A stretch of DNA of 64,000 nucleotides from Onchocerca volvulus (GCA_000499405.2 HG738137.1:26843928-26907927), one strand, 5' to 3'; numbered from the stretch's first letter, positions 26,786 to 39,081 are shown. Translations and numbers: made by a program. Notes: a model not told the origin generated them from the letters alone.

Positions 26786-27365
26786 ATGAATTTGGTTGAG
26801 AATATTGCTAGTAATTTTATGTCATTTGAAAGCAGATCCCTCTTTCGCGTTTTATTTGCATTGTTTGTTGTTTACAATCATTCACTGAACTTTGATGTTT
26901 GATCATTGATCTTTTGCTTCTGTTTACTTTCAACGTTCGTGATATTCTATGAAAAACTGTCCTTATCGATCATATGACTTTTATCAGATGCTATTATCAT
27001 ATGACATAAGAATGAAATGCAGCCGATTCAATGCTTCTTCGAAAAACAAATACATTTTGAAGTGAATTTGAAAGTTTGTATTATTAACCGAATAGAATAT
27101 AATTATTGATAAGTTGTATTTGAAATCAAAATTTTTACTTTACTCACATGATAACAGTCAGATAACTAATATCTCTTTATCTATAAACACTGCGATATTT
27201 TTAAAAAACACCACAAATAAAACATTTAAAAAATGGGAAAAAATATATGCATATGCTCTATTGCAAAATCTTGAAAAAAAGCTCAAAACAATTTTAGGTG
27301 TTGATTCTAAAGATGACCTGAAGCAGAATCTTTCTGAAGCAAATTCTGAAACAGAATCTTTATGA
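26786..27365 (+). CDS. Possible small secreted or membrane protein, three exons, unrecognised
   Basis: An AATTGCAG acceptor lies 2 nt before an ATG at 26786. Exons 26786-26896, 27023-27061 and 27162-27365 are all phase 0 and give 117 residues ending in TGA. The N-terminus has a signal-anchor-like hydrophobic run (VLFALFVVY, about residues 22-30). The C-terminal half is hydrophilic and helix-prone (KKWEKIYAYALLQNLEKKLK), with short repeats of a QNLSEANSE type. The first donor (GTTTGA) and the third acceptor (GTCAG) are mediocre. No family is recognised. The third exon's open frame is the best part of the case. Confidence 0.25.
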
Positions 27366-28116
27366 AAAGAGATGACTCTTGATTTATGCCATTTTTTTGA
27401 ACTTTGCTGCAATTGAAAATGACATTACTCATTTTATAGACAAAATTTCTCATTTCATTTTCATTTTTCAAGTCATTTCAGTATCTTTCCTTGTTATCAG
27501 ATTTAATATCACTGAACAGTGTATTTCACTTCCATCTTTCTAATTACCAAGTTTACTACGAATCGAATAAATCAGTGGATGATCTGCGATTCGATCGATC
27601 AGGATTACATCGCAACAATCTTGCCTAAATGCGAAAGAAATTGAAGAGTATTATTTCAAGAGTATCATTCATTTTTCCTCATCAAGGGTATCATTTTCAA
27701 TATTTTATCAAATAAGAACTGATCTTCTTAAAACTCCTCCATTTATTCCTCTTTTTTTTTTTTTTTTTAATTTTTACCGATCATTTTTCTCATTTTCTTC
27801 AATGCATTTTCACTTTTAATCATAATTTCTTTTTCCTCCAACTTTATTTCTTGCTTTTTCTTTTTAGGTAATATTTCTCTTCAAATAATCATTTTTATCC
27901 TACAATTAGTATAAATCATTTTATTTGATTCATCTTAAATTTTATGACAAAGTTTCTTTTCGCATAATTTGGATTTGTTTTTTTTTTTTATTACGAAGAC
28001 AGCCGATTGATAGTTTTCTTTTCAGGAATGAATAACGCCCTATTTAGTTGATAAATGATGCATCAATAATATGCGACAATTTAACGACAACTTTACTTAA
28101 AATGACAACAACAGCA

Positions 28117-28296
28117 GTCAGCCATCCAGTGGATGATCTAATAAAGGTCAGTCATCCAGTGGATGATCTAATAAAGATCAACTATCCATTAGATGATCTG
28201 ATAAAGGTCAGCCATCTAGTAGATGATCTAATAAAGACCAACTATCCATTAGGTGATCTGATAAAGGTCAGCCATCCAGAAGATGATCTGATAAAG
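28117..28296 (+). repeat. Minisatellite: six 30-nt units, in frame, with TGATAA cores
   Basis: Six units start at 28117, 28147, 28177, 28207, 28237 and 28267. Type A begins GTCAGYCATC and type B begins ATCAACTATCC or ACCAACTATCC; the order is A A B A B A. Because 30 is a multiple of 3, a plus-strand frame stays open and reads repeats of the form VSHPVDDLIK. An ATG at 28102 is in frame, an upstream TTTTCAG acceptor lies at 28024, and a GTTAGT donor follows at 28297, so it could be an exon. Units 3, 5 and 6 contain CTGATAAAG, a GATA-factor-like core (TGATAA at 28199, 28259 and 28289). Confidence 0.9.
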
Positions 28297-29204
28297 GTTA
28301 GTCTAATATGCAACAGAAGAAAACTCTAAAAGTGACAAATATTCATCTCTTTTTCTCTCTTGTTCGCTATCTCTGATGACTCAGCTGACCTCAGCATATT
28401 TTGCTATCCACCAAGATTACTGACCATTAAATTGACCTTTCCTTCTTCCCTTCATTCTCTCCTGATGGCTTATCATTCAAATGACCTCATCTAACTTTCC
28501 CTCTATGATACTACTTGGTTTTTCATTTGTTTTCTTGTTCAGTGATTTTTTTCATTTCTCCTAATTTCTAATTTGCATATACTTTTAATATAATTGTATA
28601 ATTATTAAAAACAAACTCCAAATAATCTCTTTTTTTTTTCAAAGTTATTTCCATTAGTGATAATTTGTTTTACATTTCTATCTTCAAAGTTCTAGGATTA
28701 TCGAATTATGTCATTTTGAGATTAAAAAAAAAAGAAAAAAAGCACTATTTTATCGATAATTTCAGATTTTTGAAAAAAAAAAAACTTTTTTTCCATAAAT
28801 ATTTTTTCTTTTCCACCGTAGACATAATATATCAGAAGTTTGAACTATTGACAATTCTTGGGGAATGTTATGAATTTACTTTTTTTTTTTTTTCTATTTT
28901 AGCATAAACATAATCTGCATTAGATGAAGTGAAAAAAAAAATAAAGAAAATATTTGAATTCAAAAATAAAAGAAATAGTTGAATTGAATTGAATGTTTTG
29001 AATTCAAATCAAAATAAAAAAAAAAAGTAGTTAGATTCGAAGTTTTTTAAAAATATTTAATAAATTTGATTGTTTTTTTCTTTTCCCATATTTTTTCATT
29101 TATCTTTTGCATTTTTATTTTTTTTATTTTTTTATTTTTTTTTTTTTTAGCAAAATATTATAAATTTATTCGCTTAATTTAAGTGTTCATCGATAACAAC
29201 AAAA

Positions 29205-29868
29205 ATGCAAATACTTCAATTCTATGATTATTTGGGACCGTTAGCTGTATCGTCATGTTTCCTTGTCACAGTGTTTCTACTTTCGTTGATCATTAATTTC
29301 ATCTTGATTTCCAAGAATGATGATCGGACTGTTTTTGAAAAGGTTACTATCAACATTTCTAATCATTTTGATATTATCTCTTGTAATAAATCAAAAAAAG
29401 GAATGATAAGAAAATTATCATTTACAGTTTGGTTCAAAATTTGATATTCGATTTGGTGTTCATCGAATGCGGCATGAACCGAAAAAGGTTTTCATTTTCC
29501 AATTTCGCATACAATCTTTTATTTCATTTCATTTTTTCTTTACCAAACTATCTTTATCTTATTATTTGCATTATCAGAAAGAAATTAACATTTAAGGTTA
29601 ACAACTCAGAATATGCTCCATTTTATTTGCAAAGAAATAAAAAATGCAAAAAAAAAATAAATAAATAAAACTAAATTCATTTCTATTTAGTTCAAATAAA
29701 AATCTCTTTTCTGCACTTTGCCACAACAGTTTTGCATTCATTATTTAGTAAAAGATTAATAAAATTTGTGATTATCCAAATTTTCATCTTTCTTTATCAC
29801 AGAATGCGAAAGTGACGAAACAACTAATCAATGATCCAAATCATCTGATCGCTGTTTCTGTCGTCTAA
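29205..29868 (+). CDS. Hidden three-exon gene for an 87-residue single-pass membrane protein
   Basis: Exons 29205-29342, 29428-29487 and 29803-29868 are all phase 0 and join to 87 residues plus TAA. Borders are good: donor AAG|GTTACT, acceptor TTTACAG, donor AAG|GTTTTC, acceptor TATCACAG. The first exon has one long hydrophobic segment (about residues 13-36, including VTVFLLSLIINFILI) after a short start MQILQFYDYLG. The second is basic (DIRFGVHRMRHEPKK) and the third is a short tail ending IAVSVV. The charge pattern suggests a cytoplasmic C-terminus. A poly(T) acceptor at 29149-29150 gives a 54-nt leader, compatible with trans-splicing; AATAAA occurs at 30266. No family is recognised. The frame stays clean in the two small exons while the flanking introns carry stops, which argues against chance. 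Confidence 0.6.
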
Positions 29869-30825
29869 ATTCGATCCAGCAATCCATGATCATTCCGATT
29901 TCAACTTTATTGGTTCTTTTCATCTTATCCTTCTTTTTTTTTCTTTCTTTGCTTTTCATTATTAAATAGCCAAAGATGCCTTTCATCTGTTCGATTTAGT
30001 TTACAATTAATTTTTTTTTACCTTCTCCTATTGCACTAGTTTTAATGAACGTTTAATTTTTTTCAAAAACATGCAATTAATTTTTCTCAAATTTTTTTAA
30101 TTTGTCGAAATATTTGAAAAGATTTTTTTTGTGTTTGAAAATATGTATGCCAATTGAATTTGCACATTTTCCTGAACAAAATTTTAATAATCAAATGATG
30201 ATCGAAGGCAAATTCAATTAATTACTTCTCCTTAATGTAATTTTCTTTTGATGCAAAACATGAAAAATAAATCACGAGAAAGAATAAATATGTATTTCAT
30301 TCGCTGGATTCAATATTGTCAATATTTATTGAATTGTGTCGTAAATTTATGGGATACTGATGTTTTTTGAAAATTTTTTTAAATGTATATTCAATTTTTT
30401 TTTATTTTTTTTAATTTGTTTTTTTAAATGTATTATATCTGATGAACAGATTAAAAGAGTGTCGAGAATTCTGAGAATCCTAGTAAGGATCAGATTAAAT
30501 TCACATGAAATAATATGCAAGTACACAATTACATATTTGATTAATTGAAAATTGATGGAGTTTTTGGAATGAACTTGACGTAAGCTTTGTTTATCTTTTT
30601 GTTTACTACCTGCATTTCTATAGGTGAGCATTTTCCAACAAAAGTATTTCTTAGTGCAATAAATGTGTTTGTGCATTATAATTAATCGCAATGATTAGAA
30701 TAAAATCAATGATATATCAAATAATATTCGAAATTTAACTAAACAAAGGAAAAGAGAACAGAAAATTTGATGATAAAAGTACTGGAAACGGAAATCGGAA
30801 AGCCGGAAGATGGATACGTTGATCA

Positions 30826-30852
30826 TTCTGACATTGCGTAATAATGTCAGAA
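30826..30852. repeat. Perfect 10-bp hairpin with 7-nt loop
   Basis: TTCTGACATT (30826-30835) pairs exactly with AATGTCAGAA (30843-30852) around a GCGTAAT loop. There is no T-run after it that would suggest a terminator, and its role is unknown. Confidence 0.6.
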
Positions 30853-32224
30853 CGGAATCGTAGAAGATAAAAATTCGAACCTATCCTTATTCATCTTTCA
30901 GAAATTTTACGGAACAGTTTGAGATTGAATTCGAGATAGTTAAACATTTTGATTGCTTACATTGATAATAAATTATCAAGAAATTAAATTAATTTATTAT
31001 AATTTAAATATTGAAACAAAAATTGGGAATAAATATTTTAACAGTTATCGAGTCTATTATTACTTGGTTAATTTTACATTAATTAATTTTAGTTTAATTA
31101 ATATAATAATCAATTGATTTAATTTCTTTTTTTGTCAGATGAGCTCTTTGTTTTTTTGTTTTTTGTTTTTCTATACCATCAGCAACAATATTTTTTCTCT
31201 TCTGATACCGTATACCATCACGAATTGCGTCACATTTCGCGTTTAGCAGTAATTTCACGCTACGCATCATCGTAAATCACGTTGCGACCAATCGCTAATT
31301 TCACGTTGTGCAGCAACGATGACGCCAACAAGTTATGCATAGATTGGTCGCTTGCATATAAATCATTTTAAAAGATCCTTCAAAATCGAATAAACGCATT
31401 TCCCAATCATTCTCCTTTCATTTTACCGCACTTTCTTCGAAAAGACAACATCAAAAGGCAATGATCTTTTTGATGTTGTTGTTGTTGTTTATGGAAAATA
31501 GCACTCGCAAAGATGGCAATTCCTCATCGAAACTGCTATAATTTCATAAGATTTGTATTCCGTTTGTTTCAAGAATGATGCCCGAAAAGATTTCAAATAA
31601 AATGGTGTTGTTTTGAGGAAAAAATTATTCGATTATTCTATTTTTCAATTATTCTGTTTTTCGATTATTCTATTTCTCGGAATCACTTTCCTACAAATAT
31701 CAAATAATTTTCACATCATTATGAACAACTTCTCATTACGGAATTTTGAATTATTTTTCTTCTCAAATTTTGATTCCATTCTAAGTGATTATAACAAAAT
31801 TCTTGCAAATATACCAAATTTTCATATAAAATTGAATAGAATTTGCACATTTTCTGGTATATCTTAAATTATTTCGTAATTAATTCCAGGCAATATATGA
31901 GTCATACTGAGTGTTATTGTAAAAAATCGTAAAAATTTAAAAGATTGTACTTTTTTATGCTGACAAGGAAGAATTTTGTGATTTGTCAAACAATTAAAAA
32001 TTTTCAAAAATAATTTTTTAATCATAATTAAGCAATAAATTGATCATTTACTAATTTTTTAAATTTTTTCCCAGTTTGAAAATAATACCAATTATTGTTT
32101 TTTTGTTAGTATGTTTGACATTGAGAAATTTGTCACATAATTAGACAATTGACTTTTGCAGACATTTTCATTCAAATTTCATTTCATTATTGATGCAGGA
32201 ACATGCATTTTTGGCAAGTTAAAA

Positions 32225-32255
32225 CTGCATGCATGCATGCATGTCATTGCATGCT
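32225..32255. repeat. Alternating TGCATG/GCATGC run
   Basis: About four overlapping TGCATG units run in tandem, then another TTGCATGC follows. More TGCATG words lie nearby (about 32312, 32340 and 32765). UGCAUG in RNA is the FOX-1/RBFOX recognition motif, and alternating purine-pyrimidine DNA can also adopt unusual structure. Neither role is shown here. Confidence 0.6.
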
Positions 32256-32379
32256 TCAAGAGAGAACGAATTCATTCATATTTTCAGTTATGTTTTTAGT
32301 CGATTTAACAATGTGCATGCAGTAGTTTGCTTGCTTGTTTGCATGTTTGTGTGCATCACAGATCACAAGTCATCAAAAC

Positions 32380-32438
32380 TTCCTTTCCATCGAAGTTGTT
32401 CGAATCCTCTTGCTGCTGCTACTGCTGTTGGCTTCCAT
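32380..32438 (-). other. Candidate distal first coding exon for the MTCL-like gene
   Basis: On the minus strand an ATG at 32438 opens a GC-richer frame reading MEANSSSSSKRIRTTSMER, ending in phase 2 at a GTTTTG donor. Phase 2 is exactly what is needed to enter exon 14967-15160 with its ATG in frame. The intron would be about 17 kb. The evidence is phase and composition only. Confidence 0.2.
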
Positions 32439-33757
32439 TTCGTGTTGAGCGATGAAATTTAGGGATCAAACATCAATGCAAACGATCATCAACCATTTCG
32501 AGATAGATGGCAGCTTGCTGTCACCCAATCATTGTTATTATTATTCCGAAAAGTAGTATGCATTATTTCTTCAACAAAATTGGGAAATCCAACCAAGCTC
32601 TCTCTTCCACATGTCTCGTTTTATTTATTTTTTGCCGACTGGATGGATGGATGGATGACAACATCGCGTCGAAATTCTCGATATTTCGTTTTGGTTCAAT
32701 GATCAATGATCAACGATCAATGATCAGTTTATTCGAAATTTATTTTAAGTCATTTTCAATTATATATGCATGCAAAAGTATCAAATCATGCCAAGAATTT
32801 ATTTCTTTCATTTTTTTATAAATAATTAAACACCGACAAGGAATTATATTATTTTATATTATGAGCCTAGAAGGACTTTTTCAACGCTTAACAAGTTTGT
32901 ATATAAGCTTTAACCTTTTAGTCAGATAATAGTTAGTAATTTTAAAGAGCAAGAAATAAGCCAAGAAGATTTAAAGATATTTTATAACGATGGAATATAT
33001 GTCTAGAATTGTAATGAATTTATGATCGATTTTTATTGATCAAATAGAATCACAGAGTTTGATGAAATTTTTGGTTCACGAAATTAGACGGGTTATATTC
33101 TTGATTTTATGAATTATATGAGTCATATTGATAGAAAGATTAAATTCTGTGATCTCTCTGATAACAAGAATCTTGATTATAATCTAATATAATCTTCAAT
33201 CATTAATTAAACCTTTTCTAATCCGTGAATTGCTAAAATTTCTAAATAACTTTTCGTTGAATGATTGATCGTAAGTTGGCATTCTGGCTACCGAATAGAA
33301 TGATCATTTAATCTTCATCTAGATGTTATTGATTTTAAATGATGATTTCAATCATATTCAATGTTTACTTAGAGTAACAAAAAATATGCGTAGAAGATCG
33401 GATGAAAATGCATTCTCAGAAATCAAGCAATATCAAGAATTTTTATGATAAATATGTGTTAATATTTGTAGTGCTTCAAAAAGTATAATATGAGTAAACA
33501 TTTGATTTTTTTTTTTTAAATTCAAAAATCTAAAATATTTAGTGATTTCAATCAGAGATTAAAACAAAATTACAAGTCACTATGGAAATTATTGGGAGAG
33601 TGGAAAAAGAGAGCGAAAATCATATAGTGAGTGAATGATGAAAGATATAAACTTTTTAAACAAACTGCATTTGATTTTAATTCAAATTCACTCTGTTCGT
33701 TGATTGATGAACATTTGGAAGCAAGCAGTGTAGCTTGCAGTTTGCGAAAACATACTG

Positions 33758-33797
33758 TCATGCTATCATGTTATCATGTTTATCATGCTATCATGCG
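33758..33797. repeat. ATCATG short tandem repeat
   Basis: TCATGCTATCATGTTATCAT is followed by a near-repeat of itself, giving five ATCATG-like steps. It is a simple degenerate repeat. Confidence 0.6.
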
Positions 33798-34652
33798 ATA
33801 TCGTTGAATCGTCTTTATTCTCATTTTCATAACAATTTTTTATCAGTAAATTTCAATTAAACTTGAGCGGGAAAAAAAAAAAAAGAAAACGGAACTAAAT
33901 ATATAGGAAAATATACGATAAAATTTTCGATGAATAACTAACTTCGAATCATTTATGCATTGTTGTTCCATCCTAATTTTTTTTTTTACAACTCATGAAT
34001 TCTATTTTATTGCAACTTTTTTTTTGATTTCAAGTTGTCCAATTTCTCGATTAGACATTGAAATGATGTTTATGGTTGGATACATTCAGACAACTTTCAT
34101 GAAATTTAAATTCCGATGGAAAATTTATGAAAAATACGGTTGATTATTGGTGATTGATTATAGTGTTAAGGATGTTTTTAATTCTTGAAAAAAAAGAAAA
34201 AAAGAAACTGCTAAATGAAAGTATAATGGAAAAATTCATTATATTGGTAGGATTATAATTATGTAATATATAGAAAGAGTCGATTAATATTAATGAAGTT
34301 TATGATCCGGCTATTCCGGTAATTTGATTTCTTGAAATGATTAATTAATTATTTCGCTTTTTTGTAATTTCTGGTTAAATATACTTCGTAACATAACCTT
34401 AATGATTCTTGAGGGGAGAGATAAAACAAATCACATATATGAAAATTTTCCTAATTTTTCACAGCTTTTGCTAAAAATCTATTTAAATTTCTTTTTTTCT
34501 TTTTTTTTTTTTGTCGTATAAATCAGAAATTTGAATGTTTGAACAAATCGCACCATATTTATGCAAAAATGGATATCACTTAATTAAATTTGAATTAATA
34601 AATATATACAATTTCTTCAAATATCCAATGTTGAGGAAAATAATCAGGTTAA

Positions 34653-34659
34653 ATATATA

Positions 34660-34722
<63 letters not shown>
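34653..34722. repeat. (TA)n microsatellite
   Basis: This is an almost pure alternating TA run of about 70 nt. Open frames reading through it are artefacts. Confidence 0.95.
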
Positions 34723-34726
<4 letters not shown>

Positions 34727-37700
34727 TACACTTTCAGCATTAATAAATTTAAACTAATTAGTTGACATGCACCAATTTTATAATTTGATAACATCGAAAC
34801 TAAGTGCCTATTCGTTAAGTATTTTCGACATCTAATGAATGAAAATATGTTTGAAATATTCGAAAATTCCATATCCTGCTGATGAGATTTACGGCAAAAC
34901 CTGTTAATTGATTGTGCTTCGTTCGAATTTGAATGATTTCGTTAGTTAACATTTCATCTAACATTGAATATATTTCGCAAGTTTATTTTTTTTTTAAAGA
35001 GCAATAGTGTTTTTTTCCTTTTTTTTTTTTTTTTTTTTATTTTTAATGCAATTGCTCATTCTCTCTTATTATTAAACCGGTGAAAAATACCATTGAGAAT
35101 TGAATTAAAAATTAAGCATCATCCAATCGATGTCATCGACAATTTAATAAAAAACATCGAAGATCAATTGAAAAAAAAAAAAAAAAAATTCGTCAATCAT
35201 TTGGGATTGAGCGAGAAAAATAAATTATTGTCCGTCAGCATCACCAACAATTCCCTCATTAATTTCTTCACTTCGTATTCTTGTCTCAGTTCTTGTCTAC
35301 ATGAATAGCCAAATATTAATAATTTAAAAAAAAAAAAACAAACAAAATAATTCCCTCTAAAAAAATTTCCCGCATTTTCAACAATGATTTTTTTTTTTTT
35401 TTTAACAAAACATCATCATCATTTCATTATCATCAATTCATCATTACAAGTTCATTTTACAAGTTTGCGAATATTTTCGTTTTTTTCGTTCCTTTCTAAC
35501 TTACCTGTTTATGCTGCAAATCGAACAAACATATTTCAGATCTAACTTGTCCTTGGAATGCATTGCACAATTAATTCGATTCTGTTAAAGGCAATTAGAT
35601 GAAGTTTGTGACTATTGCTAATTCTCATTTTCTCCTGATAAAATACTAAAACATTCGTTGATTTCATTCATTTCTAATTTTTCATTCTTATTTATTTACT
35701 TAACTTCTTGCATATTTCGTGAGGATCGATTGTAGTTTGTAATTTCATTCGTACTTTTCAAATGATAGCTAAATCCTGCTGTTTTTTAGAGATCAAAAGA
35801 ATAATTTACTTCACATCAAGTATAGAATGGTACCAATCATTATTTTTTTAAAAGTACCATCAATAAACAGTTTTAATTCAATCGGAAACATCAAATCACA
35901 AAACATATGGTATAGCTATGAAACTGTCTTTTTATTTTTTAATTTCAAAGAAAAAAAAAAAAAAAATCAACCTGTTTTTTTTGCTTTTTCTCTTTCTTCC
36001 TCTATCTCAGGTGCTCCGTCTATTAACTTCTAGAACTATGATATTCTGCTAGAAAGTTGTATCATTATGTTAATATTCGCAATATGCAAATTTTTTCATT
36101 CATCCATTGTTATAATTTATAATTTCGGCATAAATTGTGACATTTTACAGCTAAAGATGCATTATTGATTAGATAATCGATTGATTTATTCGATTTTCTA
36201 TATTTATTCCATTCTCAAATGCTCATAGATGATCTGGAATAAGAAGAATAGGTCAGATTTACAATAAACAACTAGTAATTAATAACTTTCTTCATCTCAT
36301 TTTTTCGTTTTAAATAAGCCATCGAAGATCAATTATTTATAAAAAATAAAACTGGAATAAAAATTTCCTGGATAACTATAACACAAATGAATTTATTCCA
36401 TTTTTTTTCCTCTCTTTTTTTCTTTTTTTTCAAACTTTTATTACGTATTAAAAAAGATTACATTGAAATTGTGCATTTCGTAGTTCCGTTTTGGGAGGAA
36501 AGCGAGACGACGAATGAATGAGAAATTCCGGATTAATTTATCACAATATAATTTTAATCTTTGATATTTTCATTAATACGAATAAATTTTGCATTCCACT
36601 TTGCCATTTTATTCTGCAAACGTTTGCCAAAAGTTTTCATTCATATCAATTCAAACTTTTTCTCACTAATTTCCAAGTAATTTCTTCTTTTTTTTTTTTT
36701 TTTACCTTTTTTTCAAAATGATTCATTTTTCAAGTTTTCATTTCTTTTTAACGGGACTTATTGTTGAAATTATTATTTAACGGTAAAAAAAAAAAAAAAA
36801 AAAAAGGAAATGCAAAGATTATAATCAATCTTATTGCTGATAAGAGGGTAAAGTAACGCATCCAACATATGATTTTCAATTTTTACAATCATTTTTCGCA
36901 TAAAAAAATTTTAGTTTCCCACTAAGATTTCTGACTGATAATGATCAATGATTAATGCATTACAAATGTGTAGTGATATATTGTAATCACATTCTGATAA
37001 ATTGGAAGTTGTCAAAATATCGTACGCCTGATAGGCATTCTTTTTCACAACAAAAATTTCGTTTTGCACAAAACTTTCTTACGCAAACATCTATTTAACG
37101 ATATAAATGATAACTTGATATCAATAGCTAAGCGTGATTTACGCATACAAACAAATAATTTAAAATGAACAGAAGAGTTTTGAAATCAAATGATTATAAC
37201 AATAAATGAAATGGATATGAGAAAATTAAAATGAGAGGATGAAATGAAATTGTTAAAAATTTAGATACCAATTTCTTGCTAATTTTGCTCAATTACATAC
37301 ATTGAACACTCAATTCTACCTTTGTACTCATTCTCGACTAATCAATTCCCGCATGAGTTGATTCGTTCTGAGACATCAAAGATGTTAAAAATTTGTAAGG
37401 ACCAAATTGTCTGCTCCATTTCAAAATGACGAACATTCAAATGACAGTTGAAATTTCATGGTACATCAGTTTGAAATGTACCCGATTGAGCTAGCAAATC
37501 AAACCATTTTCCATTTAATTTACTCCATAATTAGATTGTTGATTTGCTCAACTCTTTGAAAATGCAATAAATCATCTTGGCCTTAATTATTTAAATTACC
37601 AAACTTATAAAATTTGTCATTCCTACATTATGACTAAATCATCAACCTAAATTGAAATAGTTCCATATTTCTATCCTGAATCAAAGGAATATTGCTGAAT

Positions 37701-38864
37701 ATTTTGAATTTTAACTTTTTTGCTGCATAAAATAATAAAATAAAGTAGCTTCAATTATGAATAAAAATTATTTCTTTAACATACATGCATATATATATAT
37801 AAAGTTATTGAATGAAGAAAGATTCATTCATTTGACGAAAAATTTCAAATCTACTTCAAAAGATCTTGAAAATTAGAAATTCTACAACGAAACTTTTTCT
37901 TAAAATTAACGATATTCGTTCTTCTATGACCACTGAAATCTTGTTTAAGACAAAATTCTAGAATTGTCAAATCAGAAATCTGAAAATTTCCAAATCAACG
38001 TGACAGAAATGAATGTGATTTGCAATTTCGAGCATTAGAGAAATTTAAAAAGATTAAAAACCAGTTTTTATTCTTGTTCTTATTATGCAGTTCTCTTCAT
38101 TGTTACCGTTCAACAACCAACTGACAACATCATTATTCTTGTTAAAAGGTGGAATTTTCGATTGGAAAGTTCAATAATAACCCATAAAAGTGATAATTAT
38201 GGCTTTTCTCTATTTTCATCTTTTGTTTTGATAGTTGTATTATCTCTCTCCCTCTCTTTCGCTTTTCTATCATAGTTTTGCCGTTTTCTAAATCCTGTTT
38301 AACAAAAAAAAAAAAAAAAAAGTTGAAAATGTTGAAAGCCAAGTTTTATTGACACACTATTATACAACTCAGGATTCAACGATTTTCTGAAAAATTTCAG
38401 CTGGTTTTATTCACTTTTTTTGCTTCTCTCACTAATAGTTGGAATTTAATGTAGAAGATAGGATGGAAGATGATGATTTATTCCAACTTTACCTTTTATT
38501 AAGATATTTATAATTTTTTCATTAAAAAGGTCACGTAATAGTAACGTGAAGTCAGAAAGACAATAATGTAGAAGAATAAATTCGGAATCAAATATATTTT
38601 TGGAAAATTTGACTTTTAGTGAACTCTGAAATCATCGAAAGAGTGGAAAAATTTCGCTCGATATGGCAATATGTTAGACATAATCCATGATACTCAAGTG
38701 ACCTTGATGTTGATTTTATGTATAACTGTTTGATCATTGACCTCTCACTGATCAACTTTATCCAAAATAAATTTGTAATACTATTTATTGGTGATAAAAA
38801 TGACAACTTGTTGATAAATTGAACTTTGTTCATTGACATTTTTGGTTAATAGTTGTTGTTGCTA

Positions 38865-38967
38865 TTATCATTAGCTAATTACCATACTGTTGTTTGATTA
38901 TAAATGTGTTAATTAAGCATTGGTCATTTTCAGTTCAACAACTTATCACTTATCAGTGTATTTATCA
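38865..38967. promoter_or_regulatory. Cluster of GATA-like TTATCA sites before the candidate receptor first exon
   Basis: TTATCA (reverse complement TGATAA) occurs at 38865, 38943, 38950 and 38962; the last three fall within 25 nt. The site at 38950 reads ACTGATAAG on the other strand, close to the nematode gut GATA-factor consensus. AT-rich DNA produces such words often, so only the tight clustering is notable. A TTTTCAG acceptor ends at 38933. Confidence 0.35.
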
Positions 38968-39023
38968 GGATATTTATAGCAGCAGCGCCAATCCTGGATG
39001 TTGTTATCATTCGGTGTTAAAGG

Positions 39024-39081
39024 ATGGCATTCAGACAATTCGAAAAGAATCACAAATCATCGCTAGATGCATCCAATGATA
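39024..39081 (+). other. Candidate first coding exon of the nuclear receptor
   Basis: An ATG at 39024 opens MAFRQFEKNHKSSLDASND and ends in phase 1 at a GTATGC donor. An ATATTTTAG acceptor ending at 42134, inside the proximal start region, needs exactly phase 1 to read into the zinc-finger domain, giving a 489-residue receptor. Against it, an earlier out-of-frame ATG lies at 38998. A TTTTCAG acceptor 90 nt upstream could be the trans-splice site. Confidence 0.4.

Larger units (their letters stand above)
29869..38930. other. About 9 kb of AT-rich sequence without a supported gene
   Basis: It holds small hairpins, a TGCATG run, (TA)n, many poly(T)/poly(A) tracts and two GC-richer patches (31.2-31.35 kb and 32.2-32.5 kb). 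The open frames here are short, AT-biased and mostly run through homopolymers. A candidate distal exon on the minus strand at 32380-32438 is listed separately. Confidence 0.6.

Noticed and set aside
32390..32420. tRNA-like B box (GTTCGAATCC)
   Set aside because: No A box at the right distance and no cloverleaf stems; the same holds for the minus-strand match near 7745.
34535..34765. Plus-strand frame rich in alternating Tyr-Ile
   Set aside because: Produced by a (TA)n microsatellite; no splice or start signals.
36001..36033. Very strong pyrimidine-rich acceptor (CTATCTCAG) followed by a short frame and stop
   Set aside because: No upstream exon identified; the pyrimidine tract is typical of this region's T-rich DNA.
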